Shown: positions 45,901 to 56,999 of the stretch, one piece after another
Layout of the letters: every line of letters starts with the position of its first letter
How positions within the stretch are numbered: position 1 is the stretch's first letter
Assembly: GCA_030141605.1 (NCBI GenBank)
Contig: JAQGDQ010000016.1
Span: 1,318,999 to 1,382,998 of the forward strand
Reading direction: 5' to 3'
DNA: 64,000 nt
Source: Tubiluchus corallicola
Taxonomy: Eukaryota > Priapulida > Priapulimorpha > Priapulimorphida > Tubiluchidae
The notes under the pieces: generated by a model
Told to the model about the DNA's origin: nothing
What the model saw: only the letters and a program-made list of their open reading frames with translations
Databases searched by the model: none
Position numbers and translations under genes: made by a program

Positions 45901-48900
45901 CTGCTTGATTTTCCTGCTAATCCAACTATTAGTGTTAACAAGGAAAATGTGAAAGAGCTTTTAAAGGTACCTACTCTTTTGAATGAGCTGTAAAACAAGT
46001 TTGCTTGGGTTTTTGTTGTAAGTAATTTTATCATTGAAGCTTTTAGCAGGTAGGTGGTTGACAGTTTGGAAGACATTCTGACACCTTGGTATATTTATGT
46101 ATTTTAGGAAATTTCCAGGCTTACTCGTTTTAACTGTGTGTGCTGGCCATGTTTTTCAAATGTATCATATGGGCTGTTTTTTTGGTCAATAGCTAAATTG
46201 CAGCTTTGCACAGACTTTTTTGAAGGCATATTACTTAGTATTATCTTACTTGTATTACTTAGTATTACGCTTTCTTGCCTGCAATACTCATGTAAATAGA
46301 AAAGACACATTTTCTAGCTTTATGTAAGTAAAGGGCTTTCTTGCCTGCAATACTCATGTAAATAGAAAAGACACATTTTCTAGCTTTATGTAAGTAAAGG
46401 GCTTTCTTGCCTGCAATACTCATGTAAATAGAAAAGACACATTTTCTAGCTTTATGTAAGTAAAGGGCTTTCTTGCCTGCAATACTCTTGTAAATAGAAA
46501 AGACACATTTTCTAGCTTTATGTAAGTAAAGGGCTTTCTTGCCTGCAATACTCATGTAAATAGAAAAGACACATTTTCTAGCTTTATGTAAGTAAAGGGC
46601 TTTCTTGCCTTTTATGACAATTTTTTGGTGTTTTAATTAACCCTATTCAGTTTTTGAATTTACCTGAAGAGGGGGACAGCATGAGAGGAGCATGGAAATT
46701 ATTCAAAGGTGGGACGGGGTGGGGTGGTTACAGTAATGGTGGCAGTGAAGCGCTTGCTGTTACTTTATTGTTTCTTTTTACTGGCTGTTACACACCCGTG
46801 CATGCATGCACACGCACGCACACACCCACACACACACACTGTTACATAATATAGTAAAGTATATCATATCACTCTTTTCGGTGATTCTAGATTGCATAGC
46901 ACTCCTACAATAGGACTAGTTGAAGTTTAGCAAACAACTATCACAATTACTAACCTGACATTCTGTGCATTAAATTTAGAAATCCACAGATTAAAGATAC
47001 GAGACAATGCCGCTATGATAAAACTAAGGGTGCATTCAGACTAGCGAGTTTTCTGTTGGGAGTTTTTCTCTAACACCAAACTTGCAAGTGTGAACTGCTT
47101 TGCGAGTTACTATCGACAAGTCATTGCACACTTTCAGACAGTTGCTACGAAATGATTTCCTGTTTAGTGTGAACAGTCTCAGCGAGTTACTCTTGACACT
47201 GCTCCCAGTGAATAGAGGAGGAGTATCAGCTGGTGTTTACTTCATGCTGGAGAATTTTGTTCTTTAGTCTGAACGTGCTTGCGAGTTACTTGGCGAGAAA
47301 ATTTGCTAGTATGAATGCTTCATTACTCTCAAAAGCAGTGCGACAAAATATCAACATTCTTGCAACAGTCAAGTCATCTAAATTCTTCTTTGTAAAAAGT
47401 ATTTTGGTCCAAACTTTAATACACTGTAGAATCTTACGTGAATGTTTTTTATAATACAGGTACTTGTTGGAGATTTACCTATTGTTGATGTGGAGTATGC
47501 TCCTGTTATACAACAAATGATTGTGTGTCTTCAAGATTCTGTGTCCAGGTGTGCATGTTGATAATTTTTTATTTGGTTTGTCGTGTGTCATTCGTTTTGC
47601 ACTTTTCATTTGCTTTCATGTTATTATACATACTATAAAATTGCTGCAAATTGCACAAATCTGCAATTAATCTCTATTTCTATGAAGTGTGTTTGTGTAT
47701 GTTTGTTTATTTGTTTGCTATAAAGTCCTGTTTTATTTATTTAACTTAAAATTTGGTCTATTAAGTTGCTAATACATCACACTCCCCATTGAATTATGGG
47801 ATATGTACAGTTATGTGCAGAAATCAATTAACAAAAGCTGAAGTCAGTCTACTTTTTAACTTTTGGCAGGAGTTCTACTTACATGAAAAAGAATTTAAAA
47901 TACACTATGTTTCAGTCCATTGTTGGGTTCATTCTCTCATTGTCTCATTTTTCATTCATTAGTCATTGATGTTATTATTGTTGTAAGTATAAGGCTTCAT
48001 GTGTGTGTGTGTGTTTTACCTTCAGGCAAGGACTACTATACAACAGGACGTGCACAGTCAGATCTCTGATTCCGCCAGCGGAGGCGATCAATACTTGTAA
48101 TGAACGTAATCTAGAAATAGTGCGCTTTAGAGAGTAGTGATCTTGGAAATTAAAGAATGGACGGATCGGTAGATAGCGAGTATTATTTTTCATTTAATTG
48201 GTTCTTTACATTACGGGAGAAAAGTTCCAATTGTTTATTTTATGTATCAAAGGAAATTAGTGTTCATTTTTACTTCTTAAATAGCGCACTACTTTAGGCG
48301 TAAGTGTGTTTTACCGGAAGTAGTGCTTTGTCATTGTTAATGTGTCATTGTTCAAAGTCAAGTGAAGCGTTGTTTTCGTGCTTGTGTTTGTTTCTTTTGG
48401 GATTATTTTCAAAATTTCTCGTGGATTTTATACATCTGTGCTCAGCAGCATGCCTAACAAGGTAACTATGACACGGAGAACAAGTGTCGTGTGTTCAGAC
48501 TGCCAAGAGATCATGTAGAAAAACAGAAATGGCTAAGTGTTCTTCCCCCACGCGAAGGCTTTGTTGTTGATCCATCGAAATTTTTCATTTGCGAAAAGCA
48601 TTGGCCATCGGATACTCAAATAGTCAAAATTCCAGGTGGTCACACCAGCCAGTGGATCCACCCAGTATTTTCAACGTTCCAACATCATGCTTGCCCACTC
48701 CAAAGCCACCACCTCGCCCTCCAAAAACTGAGGACCAGCAGCTGAATTATTTCTTTAAAAAGGATAAAATAACTTATCTCAATGAATTCACTCCTGAGAA
48801 AGACCTGCATAAGACGTATCAGAACCTCATTATATCTCGCGCACAAGACAAATTTGTGTGCATGTTCATGGAAGAGGACCACAGTCAATGTTATATGTCA

Positions 48901-51900
48901 ATTATTGTTCACAATAAGCCTACCTTGTGTTCCCCTCTTACTCTGTATGCTTTCAAAAACGGGATCAGTGTGCCATTAATTAAAATCCTCAGTCCGAACA
49001 ATGGACTGTCCTCTTACTCACAATTTTTCGCGGTTGTGAATTCTGTTGTCAACCACATTCATCATGTTGATGATATTGTCAACAAAGTGACAAAGTCTCT
49101 TGAACTTGAACTAGCTCAAAATCGAGAACAATCTCCTAGTGTTAATGCTAAAGCCAAGAAGCTCAAATTTCTAACACGACAGCTTCGACTATTATGTGAT
49201 AAGACTTTCACAGTGTCTGATTATTGCTTTGCAATAGAGTCATTTCCCCATTGCAATTACGAACAACTGCGTGACTTTTTAGTGTTACCCAGCAAAAGAA
49301 AGCTGCAGTCAGTTATTTCATCGACAGATATTGACAAGGTGCTAGGTAAAACATTTCAGAAAGTAAAAAGCTCTGAGCAGAAACACTGTATGCTATTGGT
49401 GGATGAAGTGAAAATATGCCCAACAGTGGCTTAAGGTCCCATGTTGCTTAATTTTGCAGCTAAGGACACTGTGAGCAACAAGCTAATCCTGTCATTCGTG
49501 ATAAAACAATAAAGAGACATTTATTTTCAGGGAGATCTTGGAAGCAAGGGCACCGGATATTTTTGCTCTTCCTGCAGCTAACACATCCCTGATGAAACTG
49601 TACGGTGTCCACTTGACGGTTAAAGCTCCAGCCAACTCCGGCTATGACTTTTATTCCCGCAGTTTTTTTCCCTGGATTGGAACGTCTGAAGATCCAGTTT
49701 GTGGTAAACAATTTGCATTGTTTATGTAAGAATGAATGAATATACTATTGATATATATGAATTAATTATAATTATCTTTGCTTTAAAGTAAAGCTAAACA
49801 AAAGAAATTATGTTTATTATTCTTGATGTGCACCATTTTGCTGCGTCTGTGTTTGCCAGTAAGTGGCGTACTCTACTGGCGTTGTTTTGTAACTTTTCTT
49901 TCTCTTTTGAAATGCAGCACAACTAGGGTTGTGGTTTATACAGTAAAATAATTAATATTGGAACATACGATAATTTGAGGCTTCATGCCATACAAAAGAG
50001 GTAGCTATACGAAGATTGTTAATTAGTTAGTTAGCTATATAAGCTAGTCAGTTAGTCAATCAGTTAGTTTTGGCAAGTTTTCAGTATGGCATGTTGGGTT
50101 GGACAGCTGGGTGTTCTTGGCACTCTTGGCGGCTTTACATTCTTGGAGGCTTGGCGATGGGGTGGAAGACAGAGGCAAGATTTGGAGTGGAAAACAGGTA
50201 GAGTGTCGGCAGTGGGACTGATGTAGGAAGATAGTAGGGTGTGAAGAGAACCACCTAAACTGCAAGAGTGCCCAAATCAATACCAAAACACTAAAATGAT
50301 CCCATGCGTGTGTCTAACATTGCCTATTTTTGTGTTTAATTTTGAATTGACTGCTTTCTCATTAAAAAATTTTTCAAAGATAGTATCTCTGCCAGCACAC
50401 GCACACAGTATGACCACGAATCCGTAGTGCATTCGCCAAATTTCACCCAGTGATTTCGTCATCATCACAAGCCTGTTATGTCAATTGTAGACATTGGGTA
50501 GGCAGAACTCTAAAATAAAAGAAATCTGCCCTCAAGACAGGTAAACACAGCAGTAACCTAGCAAAAAACTAGACACTGCTTTGGCAGTGGCTTGTTCGCA
50601 AGAGCTAAAATCTTCGCAGCCGGCAAAAATGTCGGCTGGCTCCACTCATCTCTGAGTGGCTGGTGCGACTAAAGCTGGGTTTCTTATCGGCTAGGTCGAC
50701 TGTAGAAGTGAATTGCCTGGAGTTCAGCTGAAACGACATGGCTCATGCCTCTAGTTTTAAGATGAAGATTAGTTTTAGTTTTGTTCTGTGTTAGTCTTGC
50801 ATTTTCTGTCTTAAGTCTGACTGAAAATCACTATGTCACTGAAGGAGTTGCCAGTTTTATGGTTTTTCTGTTGAGGTGGTTTCTAACTTTGCAGTTTTTA
50901 TGAGAATAATGAAATTTTGGCCACAAAATATTCTATCCAGTACAGAAGGACTTATGTGGTAATAGTTCCAGTGAATAAAGTATACATTGTAGGCCTGATT
51001 TTCAAAAACATGAAATGTTTTTTTTTCAAAAACATGAAAAGCCTATCTTAATTCATTATATTTGCATGTTTAAAGTTTGCAATGTTTGATGCCAGTAATC
51101 TCCAACTAATTTCTGACTATGTTAGGGTCGGCTCACACTATATTTGGTTGTTACTGGCAAAAAGTGCTGGGAAAATCAACTTTTCAAGGTAGGATAATTT
51201 GCTGTTTTATGACGTTTGTTATAATTTAACTTATGATGCTTATTCGTTTATGATCTGATTTTGTATGTTTTTCAGTATGTCAGTAGATCTCAATTTAAAT
51301 TCTGTGCAAGATTATTACCATGCTGACAAAGAGCGACATAGGTTTGATTTACTTAATGTCGTACAGCACACTGTAATTTAATGTGTGTAAAGTCCTCGAA
51401 AGGTTAAAAAATGAAAATTTCCAGCCATTGTAAATAACTGCGTCTTAGTTTACATAATTTTTCACAAAAAATTACAGAATGCTATAAAATATAATTGTTA
51501 TTTTGAACAATATATATTTTTAGTGGCCAGTCACAAAGTATAATTACTGCCCTGCAATACCATATCACATAGACTTGTGCAGCATATGTTACCGGAACAG
51601 TATCTTGCTTAACCCTTTTACCGCCTCCATGATGTACTATTATGTCTATTTTTTGTATTGGCTTATGCCTATTTGATGTACATATTTATCATTAGTATCT
51701 AGCGCTCCATTTAAACTCTGGCGAAGTGTATTATCGCTTAGTTTAGTACGTTTAGACAGCTAGCAGGGCCCAGCACAGCTCCAGGAATATGTGTAAACTG
51801 AGTTTGACCTTATTTCCTTGGCTACATAGCACATCTGCTACGTACATATATGTCTTCGACTGTGAATTCTGCATCATTTGAAATTTGCTGTTTTTGCACA

Positions 51901-52780
51901 TTTTTATTATTATTAATAATAATCTTTTGTTCGTATAAAATTTTTTATACAGCAATGTAGTTTTAGTATAAATAATTAATACAATGAAAAATAATTTTTG
52001 TTAGTAATTAAAAAACAAGAGATTTAGAGATTTTAAGACAATTTTCAGCAAAAAGCTTAAAGATTTGATAGTTTTGGAGGTTTTAATGCATATGCACACT
52101 CTCCCACTTATTTTAGAGATGATGGACCTATATATATATATATATATATATATATGTTCTAAACATTCTTGATAGATATATAAAAATGATCTGTAAAGGG
52201 ATTATTATTCTTGTACACAATTCTACGTGATTTTAAGGCTTTTGGTTTTTGCATGTATTTTACTTTTGATAAATGTATACCAAAACAAATATATTTTTAA
52301 TTGTGACTTGCACAAGTTGATTTTCGGGCTGAATTTAGGGGCTGAAGCTGTTTTACTTGCATGACACTATAATTTTGCTTTGGAGGTTCATTTATTGATC
52401 TAAATTCAGTTTCATGTGCAGTTTCATATCACCATATTGCCTCATTTGCAAATAAATATAAAACTTAAACAAGTAAGTAAATATATAGGCCTAACAAATT
52501 TTCGTGAATGAATGTAATGATTGATTGATTGAATGAATGAATGAATAGGTGGGTGCATGATTGATTTTTATTTGGCTTGTTGAAATCATATCTTTTTTTC
52601 TTATGAACAATATCAAAATAAAGTTGCAAAGTTGTTATTTTGTCATGTGCTTTGTGCGTTTTTGTAGCTCGTCAGTGCTCAAAAAGAGGAGGAGATGTCT
52701 ACGTGAATGTACGAGAAGACAAGAGAGTCGAGATTGGAGGCAAGTCTGTAGTCGTTATAGAAGGAAAGATCTATTTATAG
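42811..52780 (+). CDS. PBLD: PBLD / PhzF-like protein, copy 1, complete, 7 exons
   Basis: Phenazine-biosynthesis-like domain protein (PhzF isomerase fold). Exons: 42811-42921, 43717-43915, 45824-45966, 47460-47548, 49531-49703, 51126-51188, 52668-52780. All junctions are AG/GT with matching phases, giving 891 nt or 296 residues, close to human PBLD (288). Visible family segments are VVDAFTSQAFAGN, FGLRWFTPA, LCGH, DFYSR.F.PW.G, EDPVCGSAH and CSKRGGD. The expected catalytic Glu of the NLSET segment is replaced (NLPIT) and CGHATLA reads CGHSTLA, so it may be catalytically dead although the frame is intact. The biochemical substrate of animal PBLD is unknown to me. The ATG fits the family N-terminus. 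Confidence 0.93.
43717..43915 (+). CDS. PBLD: PBLD copy 1 exon 2 (active-site exon, altered)
   Basis: Acceptor ctattttag, donor GTTG|gtaaat. It encodes VIDDAKMQKIAFEMNLPITG, then FGLRWFTPACEFQLCGHSTL and AAATVLFSCV. Five of its 66 codons change the residue relative to copy 2, three of them within LPITG against LSETC. It leaves in phase 1. The frame stays open past the donor to 44145 through a 63-bp minisatellite. Confidence 0.93.
43960..44140 (+). repeat. 63-bp minisatellite (3 units) at the exon 2 / intron 2 border of PBLD copy 1
   Basis: Units built on GCTGAGTCAGTTGCTACTAA, then atcagctgacactcacagtaaatcagctag, repeat three times. They are in frame with exon 2 and would encode ESVATKSADTHSKSANSAET-type repeats. 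Copy 2 has about one shortened unit. Confidence 0.85.
44146..44494. mobile_element. Left-truncated hAT-like element copy
   Basis: Matches 29210-29558 of the calcineurin intron almost base for base (cctaaattgctgcagttcaa and following, right end ACACAACCGCCACT). It is absent from PBLD copy 2, so it arrived in copy 1 or was lost from copy 2. Confidence 0.8.
44681..44794. repeat. Repeat terminus shared with calcineurin intron and PBLD copy 2
   Basis: gtgaactggtttaagtgatt through ctggcaactctagc. It is also at 29566-29681 and 59891-60014. Confidence 0.8.
44860..45330. repeat. Dispersed repeat family D, member a
   Basis: About 470 bp, from atcaatactaaacaccaaaa to ggctctggcttc. It matches members at 50275-50755 and 60082-60545. 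It contains tcatcatcatcataagcctgtta, a common motif of dispersed invertebrate repeats. Confidence 0.75.
45824..45966 (+). CDS. PBLD: PBLD copy 1 exon 3
   Basis: Acceptor aaattattacag, donor AAAG|gtacct. It encodes NEFTEITFDTLSGPLVARKK then ILLDFPANPTISVNKENVKE, matching the TLSGEL.ARR and LDLP region of human PBLD. Two residues differ from copy 2. Confidence 0.93.
46268..46610. repeat. 66-bp minisatellite, 5 units plus a partial
   Basis: The unit gctttcttgcctgcaatact...agtaaagg starts at 46268 and repeats every 66 bp. Copy 2 has a single unit (61496-61563). Because 66 is a multiple of 3, a false 96-codon minus-strand ORF appears. Confidence 0.95.
47460..47548 (+). CDS. PBLD: PBLD copy 1 exon 4
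   Basis: Acceptor ttttataatacag, donor CCAG|gtgtgc. It encodes VLVGDLPIVDVEYAPVIQQM and IVCLQDSVS. The coding sequence is identical to copy 2. It leaves in phase 2. Confidence 0.92.
48027..49500 (+). mobile_element. THAP / P-element-type transposase fragment in PBLD copy 1 intron 4
   Basis: Homology between the PBLD copies stops at ttcagg (48026). A THAP-like start lies near 48450 (MPNK), then CRVFRLPRDHVEKQKWLSVL and ICEKHW. The first Cys pair of the C2CH zinc site is not visible. A shift near 48650 moves to a 281-codon frame (48589-49434) ending LPSKRKLQSVISS, LGKTFQKVKSSEQKH, LLVDEVKI and an early stop, where P-type transposases would continue with the catalytic core. It is truncated and non-functional. 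The right boundary is estimated. Confidence 0.7.
49531..49703 (+). CDS. PBLD: PBLD copy 1 exon 5
   Basis: Acceptor catttattttcag, donor TGTG|gtaaac. Joined in phase 2 to exon 4 it encodes REILEARAPDIFALPAANTS, then GVHLTVKAPANSGYDFYSRS and FFPWIGTSEDPVC. DFYSR...PW.G..EDPV is the PBLD C-terminal active-site segment. The THAP transposase fragment lies in the intron just before it. Confidence 0.92.
50275..50755. repeat. Dispersed repeat family D, member b
   Basis: A diverged copy of the sequence at 44860-45330, inside PBLD copy 1 intron 5. It is more diverged than members a and c are from each other, fitting an independent insertion. Confidence 0.75.
51126..51188 (+). CDS. PBLD: PBLD copy 1 exon 6
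   Basis: 63-nt exon: acceptor actatgttag, donor CAAG|gtagga. It encodes GSAHTIFGCYWQKVLGKSTF, the equivalent of GSAHAVLSSYW in human PBLD. Phase 1 in, phase 1 out. Confidence 0.88.
52128..52156. repeat. (TA)n microsatellite
   Basis: About 14 TA units in PBLD copy 1 intron 6. Confidence 0.9.
52668..52780 (+). CDS. PBLD: PBLD copy 1 exon 7 and stop
   Basis: Acceptor gtttttgtag. It encodes RQCSKRGGDVYVNVREDKRV then EIGGKSVVVIEGKIYL and TAG, corresponding to the QCSHRGGEL and IRGGAAVVLEG end of human PBLD. Confidence 0.9.
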
Positions 52781-54881
52781 TCTAAATCATGGAATCGTAC
52801 TTTATCTGATTGCTTTATCACAGTGTTGCCATTCTGGTTGATAAAGATTATTGTTTTGGAAGCTAAAAATTATAGTATTTTCCACCATATTATCGCATCT
52901 TCATGCAAAATTCAAAATTTCTGTGTATTTGCAGCAAATTGTTATTATTATTGTATAATTATGCATTTAATAAGTAACCATAACACCAAAAAGTACTGTA
53001 GAAAACTGGCTATTTGTTTTACAGATTTTATTTTCCACTCATTGTAAAAAAGGTGAAACTGCAAGAGAAACAAGAAAAAAGAACATGAAACAAAAGTAAA
53101 TCCATAACAGACATGCAAAAAATAAATAAAGGAACAAGCATTAGCAAATTAACAAGCATACTGAAGCAGAATTTACTAATAAATAAACTTCCTGACATAT
53201 CACAAATCAGCATGCACGCCTACACAAAAACACGCATATGCATATGCAGTTGCAAAAAAAAAACAATAATTAGGCATCACCGTAACACTATTAGAAACTA
53301 CCAAGCTGACAAATAAATTACTGCAAAGTTCTGCATAAAAATGAAGAAACATAAGAACTTACAAACGTTTGAGGATCTGTAGAAAAAACTTTAAGCCAGT
53401 CTTCAGAAATTAACAGAGACATACTGATTCTACAACGGTGGCATACTGACTTCACAACTACTATACCACTAAAAACACAATTTTTTCCTATTCTAAGGCT
53501 ATCTAACCACTCATACAAGAGCGGCCAAGCATGTCAAACAAACTCTACAGGTAATGCAAAATGAATAATGACACTCTAGAATCAAAACACCTGGCTTCAC
53601 TGTACCCAAGCTGGCCTGAGAGATAACAAGTACCATTAGCAAGTGTAAAATTAAGTTTATCAAAACACAGTAGAATGTCGCTACCAGTCTCTTTTGAAAT
53701 TACTGCTTTTTTCTGAAAACTTTGACCACTAATTGCGACCAGCATGGTTTGGATTACAACGAAGTCAAAATTTGTTTACTTTCCCCTGGTAAGCAGTAAT
53801 GTTTTTTGTCTAAATTATCGTATAATTATCTGTTATCGTACAGTCTGTTTTTTTTGTATGGTATGAAGCATCAAATTATCGTATATTCGAATAATTATCA
53901 TATAAAAAGCAACCCTGTTTATCATTTTCATGTCAGGTAAGTGCTAGAAAATAGAACGAAGGTAGAACTGTAGCAGTGCGTAGTTAATATAAAAAAGAGT
54001 TCCTTTAAGGGAAAATAGAATGGTGTATAATGTTCTCTTATGATCAGTGATTATTTTATCATTGTTGTGTTTTTAATTAGAAATGCTCCTTTTAAGGGAA
54101 AATTAAAATAAGCTTTTAGCATGTAGTGAACTGAGTGGAATTCTGAAATAGTGTTGTTCCCTATAATAATTTTACAATTTTAGTCAAAGGATTATGTGCA
54201 GTTTTAATAGAAATATTATTTTATGTTCTATGCACTAAGTGGGATGGACGTTTTTGTTGTTGTTGATGTATACTATCTTTTCTCTATATACCAGCTAGAC
54301 TACACCACTATTGTTATGCATTTGGGAAGTTTTACTTATGGACCAAAGTTGACCTTACCTTTTTTGCCCATTTCTGAAGTTAATTATTGTAGGTTTTATA
54401 TTTTAGAATTTAAATGTGCCACATTGTTGCTTTATTAGGGTAGAGGATTGAGTGATATTTTATCAATTGTGCCAAATAAATTAACTTGTTCTCGGTTAAA
54501 GCGGCTTAGGACTATAATAATGGCGGTTATATGCGCCATGCAATTTCTATATTTGAATGAAAATACAGCATTATTGTGTAAATTGTGCCAAATAAGTTAA
54601 TATGTTTCTGCTTAAAGTGGATTATCAAGTTACTGCTGTGTTATTTGATTACAGTAATTTTTGTGGCTTTATAAATCGACCAAGTCCACATTAAGATGAA
54701 ATTATATTTTTTGTAAACAGGATGAAACAGGATAGGAAATAAGTTAACAGGTTTCTGCTTAAAGCAGATTACGAAGTTACAGATGCGCTAAGCTATACTT
54801 TTTGATTACAGTTATATTTATAGCTGTATAAATCGTGGATTGAATAATTAAAATGAAATTATTTTTGTTTGTTTAATGAGA
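52781..54881. other. 3' flank of PBLD copy 1
   Basis: AT-rich. Sequence around 53850-53890 is the inverse of 49955-49995. From about 54460 to 54860 a degenerate unit of 130-150 bp (tgccaaataaattaactt...ttaaagcggctta) is repeated two to three times. Short ORFs at 53028-53745 are not gene-like. Confidence 0.45.
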
Positions 54882-55966
54882 TTATTCTTGTTTATTTAAA
54901 CTTTAACTATGTTTCTGTGTTACAATAAATGAACTCAAAGCAGAAAATGCAGTTCCTTATATGTTTAAATTCCTGGCAAGAATAAGGGGGCATTTTATAG
55001 TACAATTCTAATGTTGTATATGTTAGATATCATGAAGCAATATAAATTTATCAGAATAGCTCATTGCCACACTTAAGATTTCTGGAAGTCAGTGATCAAA
55101 AGTTATATTACTGCATATTTTATTTAATAAAAACTTTAATTTGGAAACAATATGCAGCCAATAATATGTTAGAATCTTGCTTGTTTCTTTTGTCACATCA
55201 AACTCGCATGTACACAATCTCTAAGAACACTTAAATTGTTGCATGAGGTCTGTCTCAACAGTAAGAACAGCTACGTGTGAGAGTTTTCTATACAATAGCT
55301 TACAATAACTGTACGATAAAATGATTTACTATTACCAGTTGACAGAGTACCAAAATGTGTAGAAATGAAGAAGTGAACTCATAAGATATCATACTAAGTG
55401 CAGGTGATGCTACTCATTGTATAATAAATAAAAATTGGAAAAAGTCAAAAAGTTGATAAATCTTGTTGCTGTCTCAGTTGATGTGACTTATCAAATGCAC
55501 TTTCACTGTTTCCTTCATGCACTTTACTTAATCACAGCCTCTTTTTGTTGTTAGCTGATGTTATTTTGCGTAATTTGTTGTGATTTTTGTTATAAAGTTA
55601 TGCAATTTGTTTTGTTTTTTTACAGAAGAAGTGGTAGTTTGTTAACATTCTACTTTATTTAATCTCATTTTAGGTGTCAGTTTATGTGCGTAATACATAT
55701 TTATGGTAAAGTTTTTTCGTGTTAGGCTGCTTTAAAAAAATTTCTTATTGACAAATAAGAGAAATGCTCACCTACTATGCAAGCAATTATTTAAGTCTTG
55801 CTAAAATTAATAAATGATCATGGCAGCAATTTATCGTTAAAAAAATTAACATTGTTAATACTAAATTACTAGCAAAATGAGCTTAACCAAGCCTAGCCCT
55901 AGGTGTCTGATATGAGAGTCGTCGTAAATACGCTGTCAACGCGTTGCCAAACGATCGGTTTTCCTG

Positions 55967-56240
55967 TTGAAGATATCCCGTTGTGGGATGTGTGAAAAAG
56001 TGGGATGCATCGTGAGGGATATTTTAAATTTGAGTGATATAAACAAAATTGGTAGGTTTGCAATACAGATAAGGCTGAACCTCTTACAGTCAGTTATGAT
56101 ACTAGTGATTTATAATACAGAAACATGGAGTGAAGTAACAAAAGTAGAAATGGGTAGGATGGAAGAAATTCAGAAGGATATGTTACAAAAACTAGTAATT
56201 TATCACAGAAGGTGTCAACTAGTTATAGGGGTATGCTAAT
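55967..56240 (+). pseudogene. LINE RT C-terminal fragment (copy 2 region)
   Basis: Ninety-codon frame with RLNLLQSVMILVIYNTETWS and MGRMEEIQKDMLQKL, the LL..V..LIY..E.W pattern of LINE RT thumbs. Further decayed pieces run to about 56700 (for example WKKHVKENVKKLLK). This differs from the RT at the equivalent place in copy 1. Confidence 0.65.
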
Positions 56241-56999
56241 AGAACAGTGTACATAAGTATATACTGTAGGTATACACTTTGGGCATATTAAGACTCTTAA
56301 AAAGTTAACCTGGAAGAAACATGTAAAAGAAAACGTAAAAAAATTATTAAAATTACTGCACATCACCAGATATACTCAAGAACTAAGTTAAGGTTTTTAT
56401 CTTATGAGCTGAGCACGATAAACCCAAGCAGTATATAACTGAGTTAACACTAGAACAGACAAAAAGGGTTTTAGAGATAAAGCTTAATATGCTACCACTA
56501 AAATGTAATTATAGAAGTAAGTTTAAAGGAGATATATGGTGTCCGCTATATGGTAAAGACAGGATCTATTTAGATTGTTATAAGAAATGTGCTACCAACT
56601 ACAGAAGTAAATTTCCAAAGTCTGATTGAGTCAGAAGATGCACAAATAGCAAAGCAGTAGGTGGAATTTGTTCAAATAGCAATGGAAACAAGAAAAAGAA
56701 GAGGTGTCGTGCTGGAAATTTAGCTACAATAATAATAGTCATAAATGGTTGATTAGCATCAATGCTGATTACGTTACTTGTGTCTTGCGCGGTAACATTC
56801 CTTTGTGCCTATCTAACCAGATAGAGTTAACACCGAGGAAACAACGAAACAACATGTGCTTACTGGAGAACCGCAACTGCCGCGACATGACATAGAGGAA
56901 GTTGAGGAACTGCAAGATGTAAAATGTACAACAGTCGTCGTATAGAAAAATATAATCTTAAAGTGAACAATACAAAGACCAAAGAATACGTTATACCCA

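Larger units (their letters stand above)
36341..54881 (+). repeat. Segmental tandem duplication, copy 1 (PBLD copy 1 unit)
   Basis: Sequence from ttattcttgtttatttaaac (36341) matches copy 2 from 54882 in the same orientation. The match runs to about 37613, resumes in decayed LINE sequence, and is strong from about 42340 to 48026 (copy 2: 58484 to 63014), covering PBLD exons 1-4. Insertions unique to copy 1 are the LTR at 42361, a hAT piece at 44146 and the THAP fragment after 48026. Confidence 0.9.

Noticed and set aside
45729-46076. 115-codon minus ORF antisense to PBLD exon 3 (also at 60953-61300)
   Set aside because: Shadow of the plus-strand exon and intron; conserved only because the whole segment is duplicated.
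46265-46555. 96-codon minus ORF with 22-residue repeats
   Set aside because: Produced by the 66-bp minisatellite, whose unit is a multiple of three; copy 2 has no such ORF.
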